DNA of 47,936 nucleotides from an uncultured Campylobacter sp. (lineage in GTDB: Bacteria > Actinomycetota > Actinomycetes > Mycobacteriales > Mycobacteriaceae), in assembly GCA_943913625.1 (NCBI GenBank), contig CALTYW010000002.1:1-47936 (forward strand). The letters run 5' to 3'. Both the position numbers and the translations under genes were made by a program. The notes under the pieces were generated by a model. It was given only the letters and a program-made list of their open reading frames with translations. It did not search any database and was not told where the DNA came from. Positions 28,556-37,999 of this stretch are shown one piece after another (within the stretch, counting starts at the first letter, position 1; each line of letters begins with the position of its first letter).

Positions 28556-29122
28556 ATGGCAACCCCCGCAAAGGCACCCGCCTCTTTCGACCTCGCATCC
28601 ACCCTCGCCCGCGACTGGGCACTCCAAGTCAAGGACGAAAACGACAAGTGGGTATTCGTCCGCGGCCTGTCCAAGTTCGCACCCAAGACCACCCCGACGA
28701 TGAAGGACGACTCCGACATCGACTCCGAGGGCTACAAGTCCCAGATCGCCACCGCCCTGCAGCAGACGTTCGAGGGCGAGGGCTACCGCAAGGGCACCAT
28801 GTCCGGCGAAACGTTCAAGCAGGACCCGGGCCAGGCCGCGCTGCGCGAAGTGGGCCGCAAGATGGGCCTCGGCAACGTGATCACCGCCCGCTGCTGGCGC
28901 ACCGACGGCGTCGACGAGGGCTACGAGTCCGCGTTCTCCGTCGAGTGGACCGATTCCGACGGCGGCAACGAGGATCTGGACCAGTTCTCATTCACGATGA
29001 TGTCTCGCGGCAAGCCGCAGCGCATCGCCCCGGTGACCGACCCGAAGGGCGCATCCACCCCGGCTGGCGGTGACAACGCGTTCCGCCCGGCATCCGACGG
29101 CGGTTCCACCATCACCGAGTAA
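28556..29122 (+). CDS. Major tail tube protein
   Basis: 188 residues, GGAGCACC ribosome site. Beta-rich (LARDWALQVKDENDKWVFVR, then FAPKTTPTMKDDSDIDSEGY), GMDEGYESAFSVEW-like strand pairs near 120, and a Gly/Ser/Pro-rich tail. Place and size fit the hexameric tube subunit. Strong C-ending codon bias; a hairpin terminator follows, as after the capsid gene. Confidence 0.88.
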   Translation: MATPAKAPASFDLASTLARDWALQVKDENDKWVFVRGLSKFAPKTTPTMKDDSDIDSEGYKSQIATALQQTFEGEGYRKGTMSGETFKQDPGQAALREVGRKMGLGNVITARCWRTDGVDEGYESAFSVEWTDSDGGNEDLDQFSFTMMSRGKPQRIAPVTDPKGASTPAGGDNAFRPASDGGSTITE

Positions 29123-29141
29123 CCCCCGGCTCGGACAATGA

Positions 29142-29183
29142 ACGGGCGGTGTCACTCTTCGCGGTGACACCGTCCGTTTCTTT
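29142..29183 (+). terminator. Terminator after the tail tube gene
   Basis: ACGGGCGGTGTCAC (29142-29155) pairs with GTGACACCGTCCGT (29164-29177), one G-T pair, loop of 8, then TTTCTTTG. Long stem with a U-rich tail; likely lowers chaperone and tape expression relative to tube. Confidence 0.8.
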
Positions 29184-29198
29184 GTCTAGGAGCACCCT

Positions 29199-29627
29199 AT
29201 GCGCGAACTGCGCGACTTCTACAACCCGAACATGACCGCCGCGATCAACGGCCACGAGTACGAAGTGCCCGCACCTTCGGCACGCGACGGCCTGCGACTG
29301 CGCTCCATCATGTCCGACCCGGCCAAAGCCAACAACATCGACGACCTCGCCGAAATCCACAAAATCTTCCGCGGCACCGCATTCGACGATGAACTGCCCG
29401 TCGGCGGCGTGTGGGACGAACTGTGGGCTAACGACGTTACCTGGCCTGAAGCGATCCACCTTGGGGTGACTGCGGTGCTGTACTACGGCATCGGCGAGAA
29501 GGCTGCTGCCGCGTACTGGGAATCGGCGGGAAAAGGGATCACCGCCGACCCGCAGAGGGCGGCGGTGGAGAACGAGCCGAAGGGGCCGACGCCGAAGAAC
29601 ATGCCGGCGAAGAAGCCGAACTCCTAG
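29199..29627 (+). CDS. Tail assembly chaperone, short form (gpG-like)
   Basis: 142 residues. VPAPSARDGLRLRSIMSDPA, ELPVGGVWDELWANDVTWPE and HLGVTAVLYYGIGEKAAAAYW match actinophage tail assembly chaperones that coat the tape measure before tube growth. Placed between tube and tape measure. Contains the slippery GGGAAAA at 29528-29534, where a share of ribosomes moves to the -1 frame. Confidence 0.88.
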   Translation: MRELRDFYNPNMTAAINGHEYEVPAPSARDGLRLRSIMSDPAKANNIDDLAEIHKIFRGTAFDDELPVGGVWDELWANDVTWPEAIHLGVTAVLYYGIGEKAAAAYWESAGKGITADPQRAAVENEPKGPTPKNMPAKKPNS

Positions 29628-29965
29628 ACGGTTTCTGGGGGCCGTACGACCCGAGGCCGGGCGCGTACGGGCCGGACGACCCGGGCGGCGGCGACTACGA
29701 CCCCGAAACGGGCCTGCGCCTTTGGTACAACCAAGGCCCACCACCGGCAGAGGAAGAAGAAGCAGTCAGCATCACCTGGGCCGACATCTTCACCCACTGG
29801 TCGGCCGTCTCCCTCGATCTGCACGAAACCTTCGGCATCGACACCGAATCCGATGTGCTGGACACGCGCACCTGGCCGTGGCTAGAAACCCGCATCCTCG
29901 ACCTACTCGACCAGCCCTCGCGGCTGCGCAGGGCACTCGAACTGCCCGACAACCTGACCACATAG
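29199..29965 (+). CDS. Tail assembly chaperone, -1 frameshift product (gpGT-like)
   Basis: Zero-frame codons read G-GGA-AAA across 29528-29534; slipping by -1 re-pairs as GGG-AAA, and reading resumes with AGG at 29534 to the stop at 29963-29965. This gives 112 + 143 = 255 residues. The new part is acidic then conserved-looking (VSITWADIFTHWSAVSLDLH, then FGIDTESDVLDTRTWPW). The -1 frame has no stop from the slip site on. Such a G/GT pair is a rule of siphovirus tail operons. Confidence 0.85.
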
Positions 29966-29975
29966 GAGCACCACC

Positions 29976-32900
29976 GTGGCACTCGACCTTGGCGAACTCT
30001 ACGCGAAGATCACCGTCAAAGACGACGGGGTCTCATCGACGCTTGACCGCGTCAAAACCGGCCTAGACGATGTAAAAACATCCGCCGACCAGGTGGAGAA
30101 CATCACCATCAAGTCCAAGGCCGACACCGCAGCCACAGACAAGGCGAAACGCGCCACAGACGATCTCGGCAAGGCGTCGGAGAACGCGTCGCGCCAGTCG
30201 GAGAAGATCAAGTTCCCCAAGGACTTCACCCCAGACGCGGAGCGGGCGAAGAAGTCGGTGGAGAGCGTCGGCGACGGTATCGCCGGTGCTGCCGCGAAGT
30301 TCACGAAGTTCACCGCCGCCGCTGCTGGCACCGCCGTGGTCGGCACCATCGGCACCAGCCTGGTCAAGGGGTTCCAGCGCCTCGATTCCATCGACCAGGC
30401 CACCGCCAAGCTGGAAGCGCTGGGTAACTCCGGCGCAGCCGTCGAATCCATCATGGATAACGCCCTCACGTCGGTGAAGGGCACTGCGTTCGGCCTGGGT
30501 GAAGCCGCGACTGTCGCCGCGAGCATGGTCGCCTCCGGCATCAAGCCGGGCCAAGACCTCGAAAAGGTACTCGGCACCGTGGCCGACACCGCCGCGATCG
30601 CAGGCACATCAATGGACGAGATGGGCCTGATCTTCGGGTCCGTCGCAGCCCGCGGCAAACTTCAGGGCGACGACCTCATGCAGATGCTCAGCCGTGGTGT
30701 GCCGGTGTTGCAGATCCTCGGTGACGAGCTGGGCAAGACCAGCGCCGAAATCTCCGAGATGGTGTCCAACGGTGAGATCGACTTCCAGACCTTCGCGGAC
30801 GCGATGGAGGGCTACGTCGGCGGCGGCGCGAAGCGCATGGGTGACACCGTCTCCGGGTCACTGAAGAACTTAGGCGCGGCGTTCGGACGTGTCGGCGCGG
30901 AAGCCACAAAGGGGGCGTTCGCGGAGGCCCCCGACGTGATCAATCAGATCACCGACCAGGTCGATCAGCTCGGCGGTGTTGTGGGGCCGATGGCGCAAGA
31001 GTGGTCTGCGCGGTTGACCCCGGCGATTAGCCAGGCGGCGACCTCGGTTATCCCGATGGCGACCGCTGCGCTGGGCATGTTCTCGGATGCGGTGGAGTTG
31101 TCGCTGCCGATGCTGCAGGGGTTGGCGTCTGCGATCACGGCTGTGCCGACCCCGCTGTTGGCGGCTGGCATGCTCACGCTGACGGCGCGCAGCAAGGGGT
31201 GGACGAAGTCGCTGGAAACGTCCGTCGACGCGCTGCGGAACTGGACTGCCAACGCGAAGACCGCCGACGGGGTAGGCGGGAAGATGGCAGCGGCGTTCCG
31301 TTCCGCGTCCACCCCACTGATGGTGCTGGGTAGGGAGACGCGCTCGTCGGCGCAGGAACTGTCCGGCATGGCCCGTGTCGCAGGCACCGCGAAGGGCGGC
31401 ATGCAGACGTTCGGCGGCACTCTCGCCGGTGTCGCCAACGGCGCCATGTCCGGGTTCAAGTCCGGGCTGGGCGGCATCGTGAGCGCACTCGGCGGGCCGT
31501 GGGGCTTGGCAATCATGGGCGCCACCACCGTTTTGGGGCACCTGGTCTCCAAGCACCTGGAAGCCAAACAAGCCGAGCAAGAACACGAACAAGCACAGCG
31601 CGACCTCGCCGGCACCATGGACTCCACCACCGGCGCGATCACCGACCAAACCAGCGCCCTGATCAACCGGCGCATCGAAGAATCCGGCGCCGCCGCAGCA
31701 GCCACCGAACTCGGCATCGCACAGTCCACAGTGCGCGAAGCCGTCATGGGCAACGCCGAGGCAATGCGGGAAGTGCAAGGCGCCACAAACGCCGCACTCG
31801 ACGCCGCACTCGCAGGATCCAAGACGTATCAGTCGATGGCCGGCGACATGGAAGCGGCCGGTATCAGCGCCGACGACGTGCGCGCCGCCCTGATGGGCAA
31901 CGCCGACGCGATGGAGAAGATCAACCAGTCCTCGTGGGGGCGCTGGCAGGGCAACCAGGGCTTGTGGAACGCCCTGGCGAAGGAGATGGACGAAACCACC
32001 GGCTCCGCGATCACCCTGGGCGAGCAGGTCGGCGTGCTCTCCGGCCAGATGGAAGACGCGAAAGCCAACGCGCTCAAAGACGCCATCGCTGCCGCTGGTG
32101 AGCAGTCGGAAGACACCCGCGCAGCGTTCGCCCTTCTCGGCGACTCGATCCAGTCGGTGCCGGACGAGAAGACCATCGTGGTGGATTCCATGGCCCCCGA
32201 GGTGAAGAAGCAGTTCGAGGAGATGGGCGCTGTCGTCGAACGCGGCGTCGACGGCAAGGTGCGTGTCACATTCCCGGACGGCATGAACGTCATGGCCATG
32301 CTCGACGAGATCGGCGCGAAGGCAACCACCCTGCCCAATGGCCGCGTCGACCTTTCCGACAACACCCCCGAGGTCAAACAACGCCTCCTAGAGCTGGGCC
32401 TAGCCACAGAAATTGACGGCAACCTCGTCCTCAACGACAACCTCTCCGAGGTCCTGGGCAAGCAGCGCGAGATCGAAGCCGTCATCGCCGACCCCATGAC
32501 CGGCGAACTGTACGTCAACGACAACGTCGGCATGGTCAAGCAATGGCTCAACGAACTGGGCATCGACGTACAGACCCTGCCCGTTGGTGAGGTGCGCATC
32601 CTCGACGACACCCCGCAGGTGCGCTCCGCCCTCGCCCAACTCGGTATCGAAACCGTCACGCTGCCGGGTGGCCACGTCGCCATCACCGACACCACCCCCG
32701 AAAACATGGCGCGCCTCGCGTCCCTCGGCATCACCACCCAGACCCTCCCGTCCGGCCACGTCGCAATCTCGGACACCTCACCGGACAACATCCGGCGCCT
32801 TAACGACCTCGGCATCAAAACCACGACCCTGCCGAACGGCCGCGTCATCGTCACCGACAACGCCAACGACACAGCGAACCACATCCGCAACGTGCTCGCG

Positions 32901-35213
32901 CCGTCTGCCGTCAACACGTTCTCCAGCCACGTCGTGAACATCACCCGAAAGATCACCGACATCTTCACCCGCGGTGACGCCAACGGCGGTGTCTACGACG
33001 GGGCACAGCGCGCCGTTGCATTCAACGACGGCGGCACCACCCGCGCCCTCGACCACGCCATGAGCGGGCCACGCAAAGAACCCGCCCACGTCGCCACCAT
33101 CACCCCACCAGGCACCTACCGTGTCCATGGCGAATCCGAAACAGGCGGCGAAGCCTACATCCCGCTCTCAACAAACAAGCGCGACCGTTCCACACGCATC
33201 CTCAACCAGGTCGCCACCAGCTTCGGCTACAACCTCGTCACCAACGACGGCCGGGCCGTGGCACTCGCCGACGGCGCTGTCCTTCCGGGCGAGGCCGTCA
33301 TCCAGAAACTGCGGTACATGGACCGCACCCCGTATATCTTCGGCGGCTGGTCGCGGGCCGGTGTGGACTGCTCCGGCGCTATCTCCCTCGGCGTGAACGC
33401 GATCCTCGGCCTGGACGAGTGGGATTCGCGCACCGCCACCGCAGCCGAGGGTTCTTGGCTGTCGCAGAAGAACTTCCGTCGCGGACGCGGCGCCAGCGGG
33501 GACACCCGTGTCGCGTTCCTCAACGGCGGGCCTGGTGGTGGCCACACTGCGATGCAGCTGGATAACGGCGTGTTCATCGAATCCGGCGGTAACACTGGTG
33601 GCGGGTTCACGATCGGTGGGAAGGCTGGCCCGTTGGAGGGCCGCGGCTTCACCGACTGGTACTACCTGCCTGGTGCAATGCCGCTGGCACCGGGGGAGGG
33701 GTTGGAGTACTTCGACGCCCTCGACGGCGCCGTCGGCCAAACAAGCCCCCGCACCGCCCCCGTCTCATCGGCCACGTCTACGCGTTCCGAAGCGTACGGT
33801 GCGTCGCTTGCCACCACCTCCGACACAGACCCGCAGCGCGAACTCAACGGCGGGGCAGGCCCACTCATCCGCGACGGCTCCGTCCTCGAACTCGTCGCCG
33901 CCCTGTACTCCAAGCACACCGGCGCACAGATGGACGACGACATCGTTTCCTGGGGCCAAGCCATCGGACTGTACTCCGAACTGTCCGAAAAGAATGGGCA
34001 GCAGGCTGGAAAGGAAGCCGACAAACTCGCCCGCAGCATCGAATCGAAATCCGAATCTCTCGACGACAAACGCGACGCACTCCCCCTGGCCGAAGAGGAC
34101 CTGCGCATCGCCAAGATGAAACGCGACGAAACCCGCAGCAACCCCAAGGCCACCGACTCGCAAAAAGCCGCCGCCGACCAACGCGTCGCGAAAGCAGAAG
34201 ACAAGGTCGCCAAACTCCAACGCGAAATCGAAGCACTGGAGCGCGAACTCGCCGAGCAGGAAGAAGCACTCAACGCGCTCGACGCTGACGTCCTCGTCCC
34301 CACTGGCGGGCTGGAGCGCGTGTCCGGCACCACCGGCAACAAGTACGCCGACGCCATCATCCAAGAGGGACGCAGGCGAGGCATCACCGACAGGGGCATC
34401 CAGATCGCGCTGGCTACCGCCATGGTGGAATCCGGCATGAAGATGTACGCCAACCCCGCCGACCCGCAGTCGATGCAGATGCCGCACGACGCTGTGGGCT
34501 ACGACCACGACAGCGTCGGGCTGTTCCAGCAGCGAGCCAATGGCGCGTGGGGCAGCACCGCCGACCGGATGGATCCCGCTCGCTCCGCAGGCATGTTCTA
34601 CGAGCAGCTCGCCAAGCAGGACTACAACACCGGTGACGCCGGCGCCCACGCACAACGGGTGCAGCGCTCGGCGTTCCCTGACCGCTACGGCCAGAAAATG
34701 GGCGACGCGCAACGCATGCTCGACACCTACAACACCTCCGCTGGCTTGAAGGTGACCGCGATGGCTAACGGCGGCATCCTGGACAATGCACGCTCCGCGT
34801 CGATCAACGAAGGGTCGGCCGTGTTGTGGGCCGAAGCCGGGCCGGAAGCCTACATCCCACTGTCGCGCAACAAGCGCGCCAAGTCCCTTGAAATCTGGGC
34901 CGAAACCGGCAAACGCTTGGGCGTGGACGTGATGAGCATGCTCAACCTCGTCGGCGCGGCACTGCCGGGCATGCTGGAAGGCAAGCTCAACTTCTCCACC
35001 GGGGCGACCACCTCCATCTCCGCGCTCGGCGTGAACGAGGACGCCGCGTCATATCGAGCGAAGCGCAACGCCCAGCGTGAAGTGCAAAACGCCGTCGGCG
35101 CTGTGTTCAACGGGCCAGTGCAGATCAACGACCCCCGCCAGTACCTGCAGGGCCAGCTGGACACCGCGCAGCGCCAGCTAGGTAATGCCATGAGGAGCGT
35201 GATGCTGAAGTGA
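29976..35213 (+). CDS. Tape measure protein with two wall-hydrolase-like domains
   Basis: 1745 residues; sets tail length and helps DNA entry. GTG with GGAGCACC. N-terminal coiled coil, hydrophobic AAAKFTKFTAAAAGTAVVGT (near 110), TMP core (GTAFGLGEAATVAASMVASG, GTVADTAAIAGTSMDEMGLI), more hydrophobic helices at about 355-540. Residues about 735-965 are about eight copies of a 28-residue repeat (TLP-x-G-x-V-x-I-x-D-x-TP, then LGI). An NlpC/P60-like domain follows: C1132 (VDCSGA) and H1190 (GGHTAM). A later coiled coil (1350-1430) precedes a lysozyme-like domain with E1485 (AMVESG) and SVGLFQQR. Both could open peptidoglycan during infection. Confidence 0.93.
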   Translation: MALDLGELYAKITVKDDGVSSTLDRVKTGLDDVKTSADQVENITIKSKADTAATDKAKRATDDLGKASENASRQSEKIKFPKDFTPDAERAKKSVESVGDGIAGAAAKFTKFTAAAAGTAVVGTIGTSLVKGFQRLDSIDQATAKLEALGNSGAAVESIMDNALTSVKGTAFGLGEAATVAASMVASGIKPGQDLEKVLGTVADTAAIAGTSMDEMGLIFGSVAARGKLQGDDLMQMLSRGVPVLQILGDELGKTSAEISEMVSNGEIDFQTFADAMEGYVGGGAKRMGDTVSGSLKNLGAAFGRVGAEATKGAFAEAPDVINQITDQVDQLGGVVGPMAQEWSARLTPAISQAATSVIPMATAALGMFSDAVELSLPMLQGLASAITAVPTPLLAAGMLTLTARSKGWTKSLETSVDALRNWTANAKTADGVGGKMAAAFRSASTPLMVLGRETRSSAQELSGMARVAGTAKGGMQTFGGTLAGVANGAMSGFKSGLGGIVSALGGPWGLAIMGATTVLGHLVSKHLEAKQAEQEHEQAQRDLAGTMDSTTGAITDQTSALINRRIEESGAAAAATELGIAQSTVREAVMGNAEAMREVQGATNAALDAALAGSKTYQSMAGDMEAAGISADDVRAALMGNADAMEKINQSSWGRWQGNQGLWNALAKEMDETTGSAITLGEQVGVLSGQMEDAKANALKDAIAAAGEQSEDTRAAFALLGDSIQSVPDEKTIVVDSMAPEVKKQFEEMGAVVERGVDGKVRVTFPDGMNVMAMLDEIGAKATTLPNGRVDLSDNTPEVKQRLLELGLATEIDGNLVLNDNLSEVLGKQREIEAVIADPMTGELYVNDNVGMVKQWLNELGIDVQTLPVGEVRILDDTPQVRSALAQLGIETVTLPGGHVAITDTTPENMARLASLGITTQTLPSGHVAISDTSPDNIRRLNDLGIKTTTLPNGRVIVTDNANDTANHIRNVLAPSAVNTFSSHVVNITRKITDIFTRGDANGGVYDGAQRAVAFNDGGTTRALDHAMSGPRKEPAHVATITPPGTYRVHGESETGGEAYIPLSTNKRDRSTRILNQVATSFGYNLVTNDGRAVALADGAVLPGEAVIQKLRYMDRTPYIFGGWSRAGVDCSGAISLGVNAILGLDEWDSRTATAAEGSWLSQKNFRRGRGASGDTRVAFLNGGPGGGHTAMQLDNGVFIESGGNTGGGFTIGGKAGPLEGRGFTDWYYLPGAMPLAPGEGLEYFDALDGAVGQTSPRTAPVSSATSTRSEAYGASLATTSDTDPQRELNGGAGPLIRDGSVLELVAALYSKHTGAQMDDDIVSWGQAIGLYSELSEKNGQQAGKEADKLARSIESKSESLDDKRDALPLAEEDLRIAKMKRDETRSNPKATDSQKAAADQRVAKAEDKVAKLQREIEALERELAEQEEALNALDADVLVPTGGLERVSGTTGNKYADAIIQEGRRRGITDRGIQIALATAMVESGMKMYANPADPQSMQMPHDAVGYDHDSVGLFQQRANGAWGSTADRMDPARSAGMFYEQLAKQDYNTGDAGAHAQRVQRSAFPDRYGQKMGDAQRMLDTYNTSAGLKVTAMANGGILDNARSASINEGSAVLWAEAGPEAYIPLSRNKRAKSLEIWAETGKRLGVDVMSMLNLVGAALPGMLEGKLNFSTGATTSISALGVNEDAASYRAKRNAQREVQNAVGAVFNGPVQINDPRQYLQGQLDTAQRQLGNAMRSVMLK
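32170..32870 (+). repeat. Tandem 28-residue (about 84-nt) repeats in the tape measure gene
   Basis: About eight units. The last three are closest: VRILDDTPQVRSALAQLGIE, VAITDTTPENMARLASLGIT, VAISDTSPDNIRRLNDLGIK, each followed by a TLP-x-G turn. Earlier units are more diverged, which suggests growth at the 3' side. Copy number could change tail length. Confidence 0.8.
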
Positions 35214-36274
35214 GCCTGATACGGACAGATATGGCGTGGCGACGCCGCGACGAGTGGCAGCGACGCGACTTCCTGCGCTTCTTCCTCGTCGGCGCGGACC
35301 ACAAAACCCGCTGGGCATTCGGCGCACCAGATTCCCCTGTGCGCCTCGCCCAAGTCCCCACCGGGCTACACGGCGCCGAGTTCGAGCACGACTACCAGAA
35401 CTTCGTTGGCATGGACGGCGGACTGTACCGCGGCACTACGGATAAGCGCGGCACCATCACGATGAAACTGTGGGTGGCGGATCCTCGCTCGTCGGCGTGG
35501 GCGCGTCGCCAGCACGCACTATGGCGCGAATCCCTGGGGCGCGGCAAAACCCCCGCCCGCCTGTACGTCGTTTCGAAAGAATCCGGCTACTGGTGGATTG
35601 ACGTGCGCCCCGAAAACATCGCCGAGGTCGACTACATGGCCGACGCGGACATTCCCGGCGCCGCCGGCGAGATCGGCGAGATCGTCACCTTCACCACCGA
35701 CCGGTCGTTTTGGACGCGGTTCGACGAGGTGCGCGAGTTCACCCCGAAAACTGGCTACTCCGCCGAACTCCTCAACCTCGGCGACCAGGAAGCGTGGCTG
35801 CGCTGGACTGTCACCGGCGAACACTCCGGCGTGGAAATCGGCATCTGCGACGACACCCACTTCCTGCCAGACCCGCGCACCATCCCCACCTTGGCCGCGT
35901 TCTCCAACGAGGAGCTCTTCGACACCCCAGCGATGGCCACCCTGCTGCGCAAAATCGGTGTCACGAGCGTGGATGATCTGCTCAACGACCCGGAAAAGCT
36001 GGCACTAGTGCGCCGCTACTCATCAACAATCCCCGCACTGAATTACGACATCGGCGGCTACTACATCGACACGGACGAGGCGTGGCCGGCGATGCTGACC
36101 ACGGCGGGGGAGGACTTGCAGCCGATCTTCCCGCACAAGTTTTGGACGAAACCATTACCGCCGCGTGGCATGTCACGGGGGCGTGCCACAACGCTGACTG
36201 TCCGCCCGCACAACCCCGGCCCCGATTTTAAAGTCGAGGTCGCCTACACCCCGCGCACGGAGCAAGCATGGTAG
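35210..36274 (+). CDS. Distal tail protein (Dit-like)
   Basis: 354 residues, GTG overlapping the tape stop. FLRFFLVGADHKTRWAFGAP near the start, GGLYRGTTDKRGTITMKLWV, and a second beta domain (GYSAELLNLGDQEAWLRWTV) follow Dit-type minor tail proteins that form the hub at the tail tip. Overlaps the next gene by 7 nt. Confidence 0.8.
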   Translation: MSLIRTDMAWRRRDEWQRRDFLRFFLVGADHKTRWAFGAPDSPVRLAQVPTGLHGAEFEHDYQNFVGMDGGLYRGTTDKRGTITMKLWVADPRSSAWARRQHALWRESLGRGKTPARLYVVSKESGYWWIDVRPENIAEVDYMADADIPGAAGEIGEIVTFTTDRSFWTRFDEVREFTPKTGYSAELLNLGDQEAWLRWTVTGEHSGVEIGICDDTHFLPDPRTIPTLAAFSNEELFDTPAMATLLRKIGVTSVDDLLNDPEKLALVRRYSSTIPALNYDIGGYYIDTDEAWPAMLTTAGEDLQPIFPHKFWTKPLPPRGMSRGRATTLTVRPHNPGPDFKVEVAYTPRTEQAW

Positions 36275-37863
36275 AACGCCTAGGCACCAACCCACTGAAC
36301 ATCCGGGTGCACAACAACAACTACACCCAATCCCGCAGCATCGGCCACTACATCTCCGTGAGCTTCACGGAGGAGTTCGGGTTCAAAGCCGGCACCGGCG
36401 AACTCGTCGTGGAAGCTAACCACCCGCTCGCGGCACGCCTGATGCAGGCCGATGTGGACGTGGTGCCGGTGACCGCGGAGTACAACGGGTGGCTATGGAC
36501 AGGCAGGGTGAGCGCCTACACCGCCAGCGGCAAACCGGGCCGAGAAACACTGACCTGTGACCTGGTATCCGACGAGGTGCAACTAGCGAGCGTGCTGGCG
36601 TTCGCCGCCCCGCGCCTACCCCTAGCACTGCAGGGCAAACGCGACTATGAACGCGGCCCGCTTCTCCAAGTGGCGCACCACTTTCTCGCGCTGAACCTGG
36701 CCCGCGCCGACCTACCCGTCTACCTGTTCATGCCCCCAGCGAAACGCAACGACACATCCCCACGCATCGACTGCTCGGCGCGCATGACCTACCTCGACGA
36801 CCTCCTGCGCGACCAGCTCGACCAGCACGAATACAACCTCACCGCCCGCATGTGGTGGCCCGGCCAGTACTTCCCCCACGGCAAAATGGTGCCGTTCAAC
36901 ATCACCGGCGAAGACATGCTCGGCACCGCACCCTCCACCCTCGTACCCAGCGAAGACGTCACCGCACAGGATCTGGGCGGGGTGGGTGAGAACTTCCTGC
37001 GCCTGCGCCGCTCGGAGGCCGACAACGCCATCGCCGAAGGCGAACCCGGCCTCTACCAACCCTCAACTCCCGGGCTGATGGTGTGGGTGGAGCCGGTGCG
37101 CAAGCGTGAGCATGTGCGCTTCTCCACTGCGTCGGGGGAGGTCGAATCGATCACGCTGTCCGGCAAAGCGCCGGGGGCGGTGCGCGCTGTCGTCGGCGGG
37201 AAGTCCGACGAGTGGGTCACTGAGACGATGAACCTCGGTATTGATTTTGCGGTGCAGGGCATCATCACTGCGATTTCTGGGGCGGCGACGGGCGCGCTTG
37301 CTGGTACGGCGTTGGGGGCTACGGCTGGCCCCGCGGGTGCTGCTGCTGGTGCGATTGTTGGTGGTATGGCGGGCGCGGTGGCGAAGAACGCGATGGAGGA
37401 CACGGTGTTTGCGTTCACTGATCGGGTGGACGTGAACCGGCGCGCTGCTGAGGGGCCGTTCCATCTGCGCGAATCGTTCACCAGCTCTAGCGCCGGCGTG
37501 TTCACCTATGACACGTCCGCCCTCGCCGAGCGTGCCCTGATCGACGCGCAAGGCGGGCAAGCCATTGAATTCACCATGATCGACGGCCAGTCCAAAATCC
37601 TCGGCGCGGACAAACACGGCGACAACGGCAAACCCATCTACGGCTACCGCGTCGGCGACCGCGTCCAACTCCACGAGCACCTGTCCGGCCGCAGCGTCAC
37701 CGACATCGTCACCGGCGTGGAGGTGCGCGACGAGGTCGGCGAGCGCATGCGTGTGACCCCCCGCGTCGGCAAGCAACGCAACGCCAGTAACCCGTTCGTG
37801 GACATGGTCGAGAAGATGGACAAAGCGTTCGGCACGCTGCGTGATTTAGGGCTGGCCACCTAA
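36268..37863 (+). CDS. Minor tail / baseplate protein (gp37-like)
   Basis: 531 residues. Beta-rich N-terminal half (RVHNNNYTQSRSIGHYISVS, GTGELVVEANHPLAARLMQA, YNGWLWTGRVSAY) typical of the actinophage tail protein after Dit. Residues about 330-375 form a Gly/Ala-rich hydrophobic stretch (ISGAATGALAGTALGATAGP) that could insert in a membrane or form a glycine-zipper. C-terminal HEHLSGRSVTDIVTGVEVRD fits the same family. Possibly part of the membrane-contacting tip. Confidence 0.82.
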   Translation: MVERLGTNPLNIRVHNNNYTQSRSIGHYISVSFTEEFGFKAGTGELVVEANHPLAARLMQADVDVVPVTAEYNGWLWTGRVSAYTASGKPGRETLTCDLVSDEVQLASVLAFAAPRLPLALQGKRDYERGPLLQVAHHFLALNLARADLPVYLFMPPAKRNDTSPRIDCSARMTYLDDLLRDQLDQHEYNLTARMWWPGQYFPHGKMVPFNITGEDMLGTAPSTLVPSEDVTAQDLGGVGENFLRLRRSEADNAIAEGEPGLYQPSTPGLMVWVEPVRKREHVRFSTASGEVESITLSGKAPGAVRAVVGGKSDEWVTETMNLGIDFAVQGIITAISGAATGALAGTALGATAGPAGAAAGAIVGGMAGAVAKNAMEDTVFAFTDRVDVNRRAAEGPFHLRESFTSSSAGVFTYDTSALAERALIDAQGGQAIEFTMIDGQSKILGADKHGDNGKPIYGYRVGDRVQLHEHLSGRSVTDIVTGVEVRDEVGERMRVTPRVGKQRNASNPFVDMVEKMDKAFGTLRDLGLAT

Positions 37864-37868
37864 CCCGC

Positions 37869-37878
37869 TTGGACAACG
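37869..37878. promoter_or_regulatory. Operator-like site before the lysis genes
   Basis: TTGGACAACG, the minus-strand form of GTTGTCCAA, in the 58-bp gap between tail and lysis genes; same orientation as the sites at 25221 and 43962. An AACGCGAGCGTT dyad overlaps it. Confidence 0.35.
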
Positions 37879-37921
37879 CGAGCGTTGGGCAACTCTCCTC
37901 ACCTGAAAGGGGAGATGCCCA

Positions 37922-37999
37922 ATGTCCGAGGTAACAGACTGGTCGCCGAAACCCGGCCCCGGCCACGGGTTCACTCACGCCTGTGAGGAGCGCGCATGA
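37922..37999 (+). CDS. 25-residue peptide gene ahead of the endolysin
   Basis: GGGGAG 6-7 nt before ATG 37922; stop overlaps the endolysin start (ATGA), and GAGGAG inside its end is the endolysin ribosome site. Product MSEVTDWSPKPGPGHGFTHA plus a short charged end. Translation through it would couple endolysin synthesis. Confidence 0.55.
   Translation: MSEVTDWSPKPGPGHGFTHACEERA

Noticed and set aside
30870..32381. 503-codon minus-strand frame inside the tape measure gene
   Set aside because: Long only because of high GC third positions; composition unlike protein and the plus strand has clear domains.
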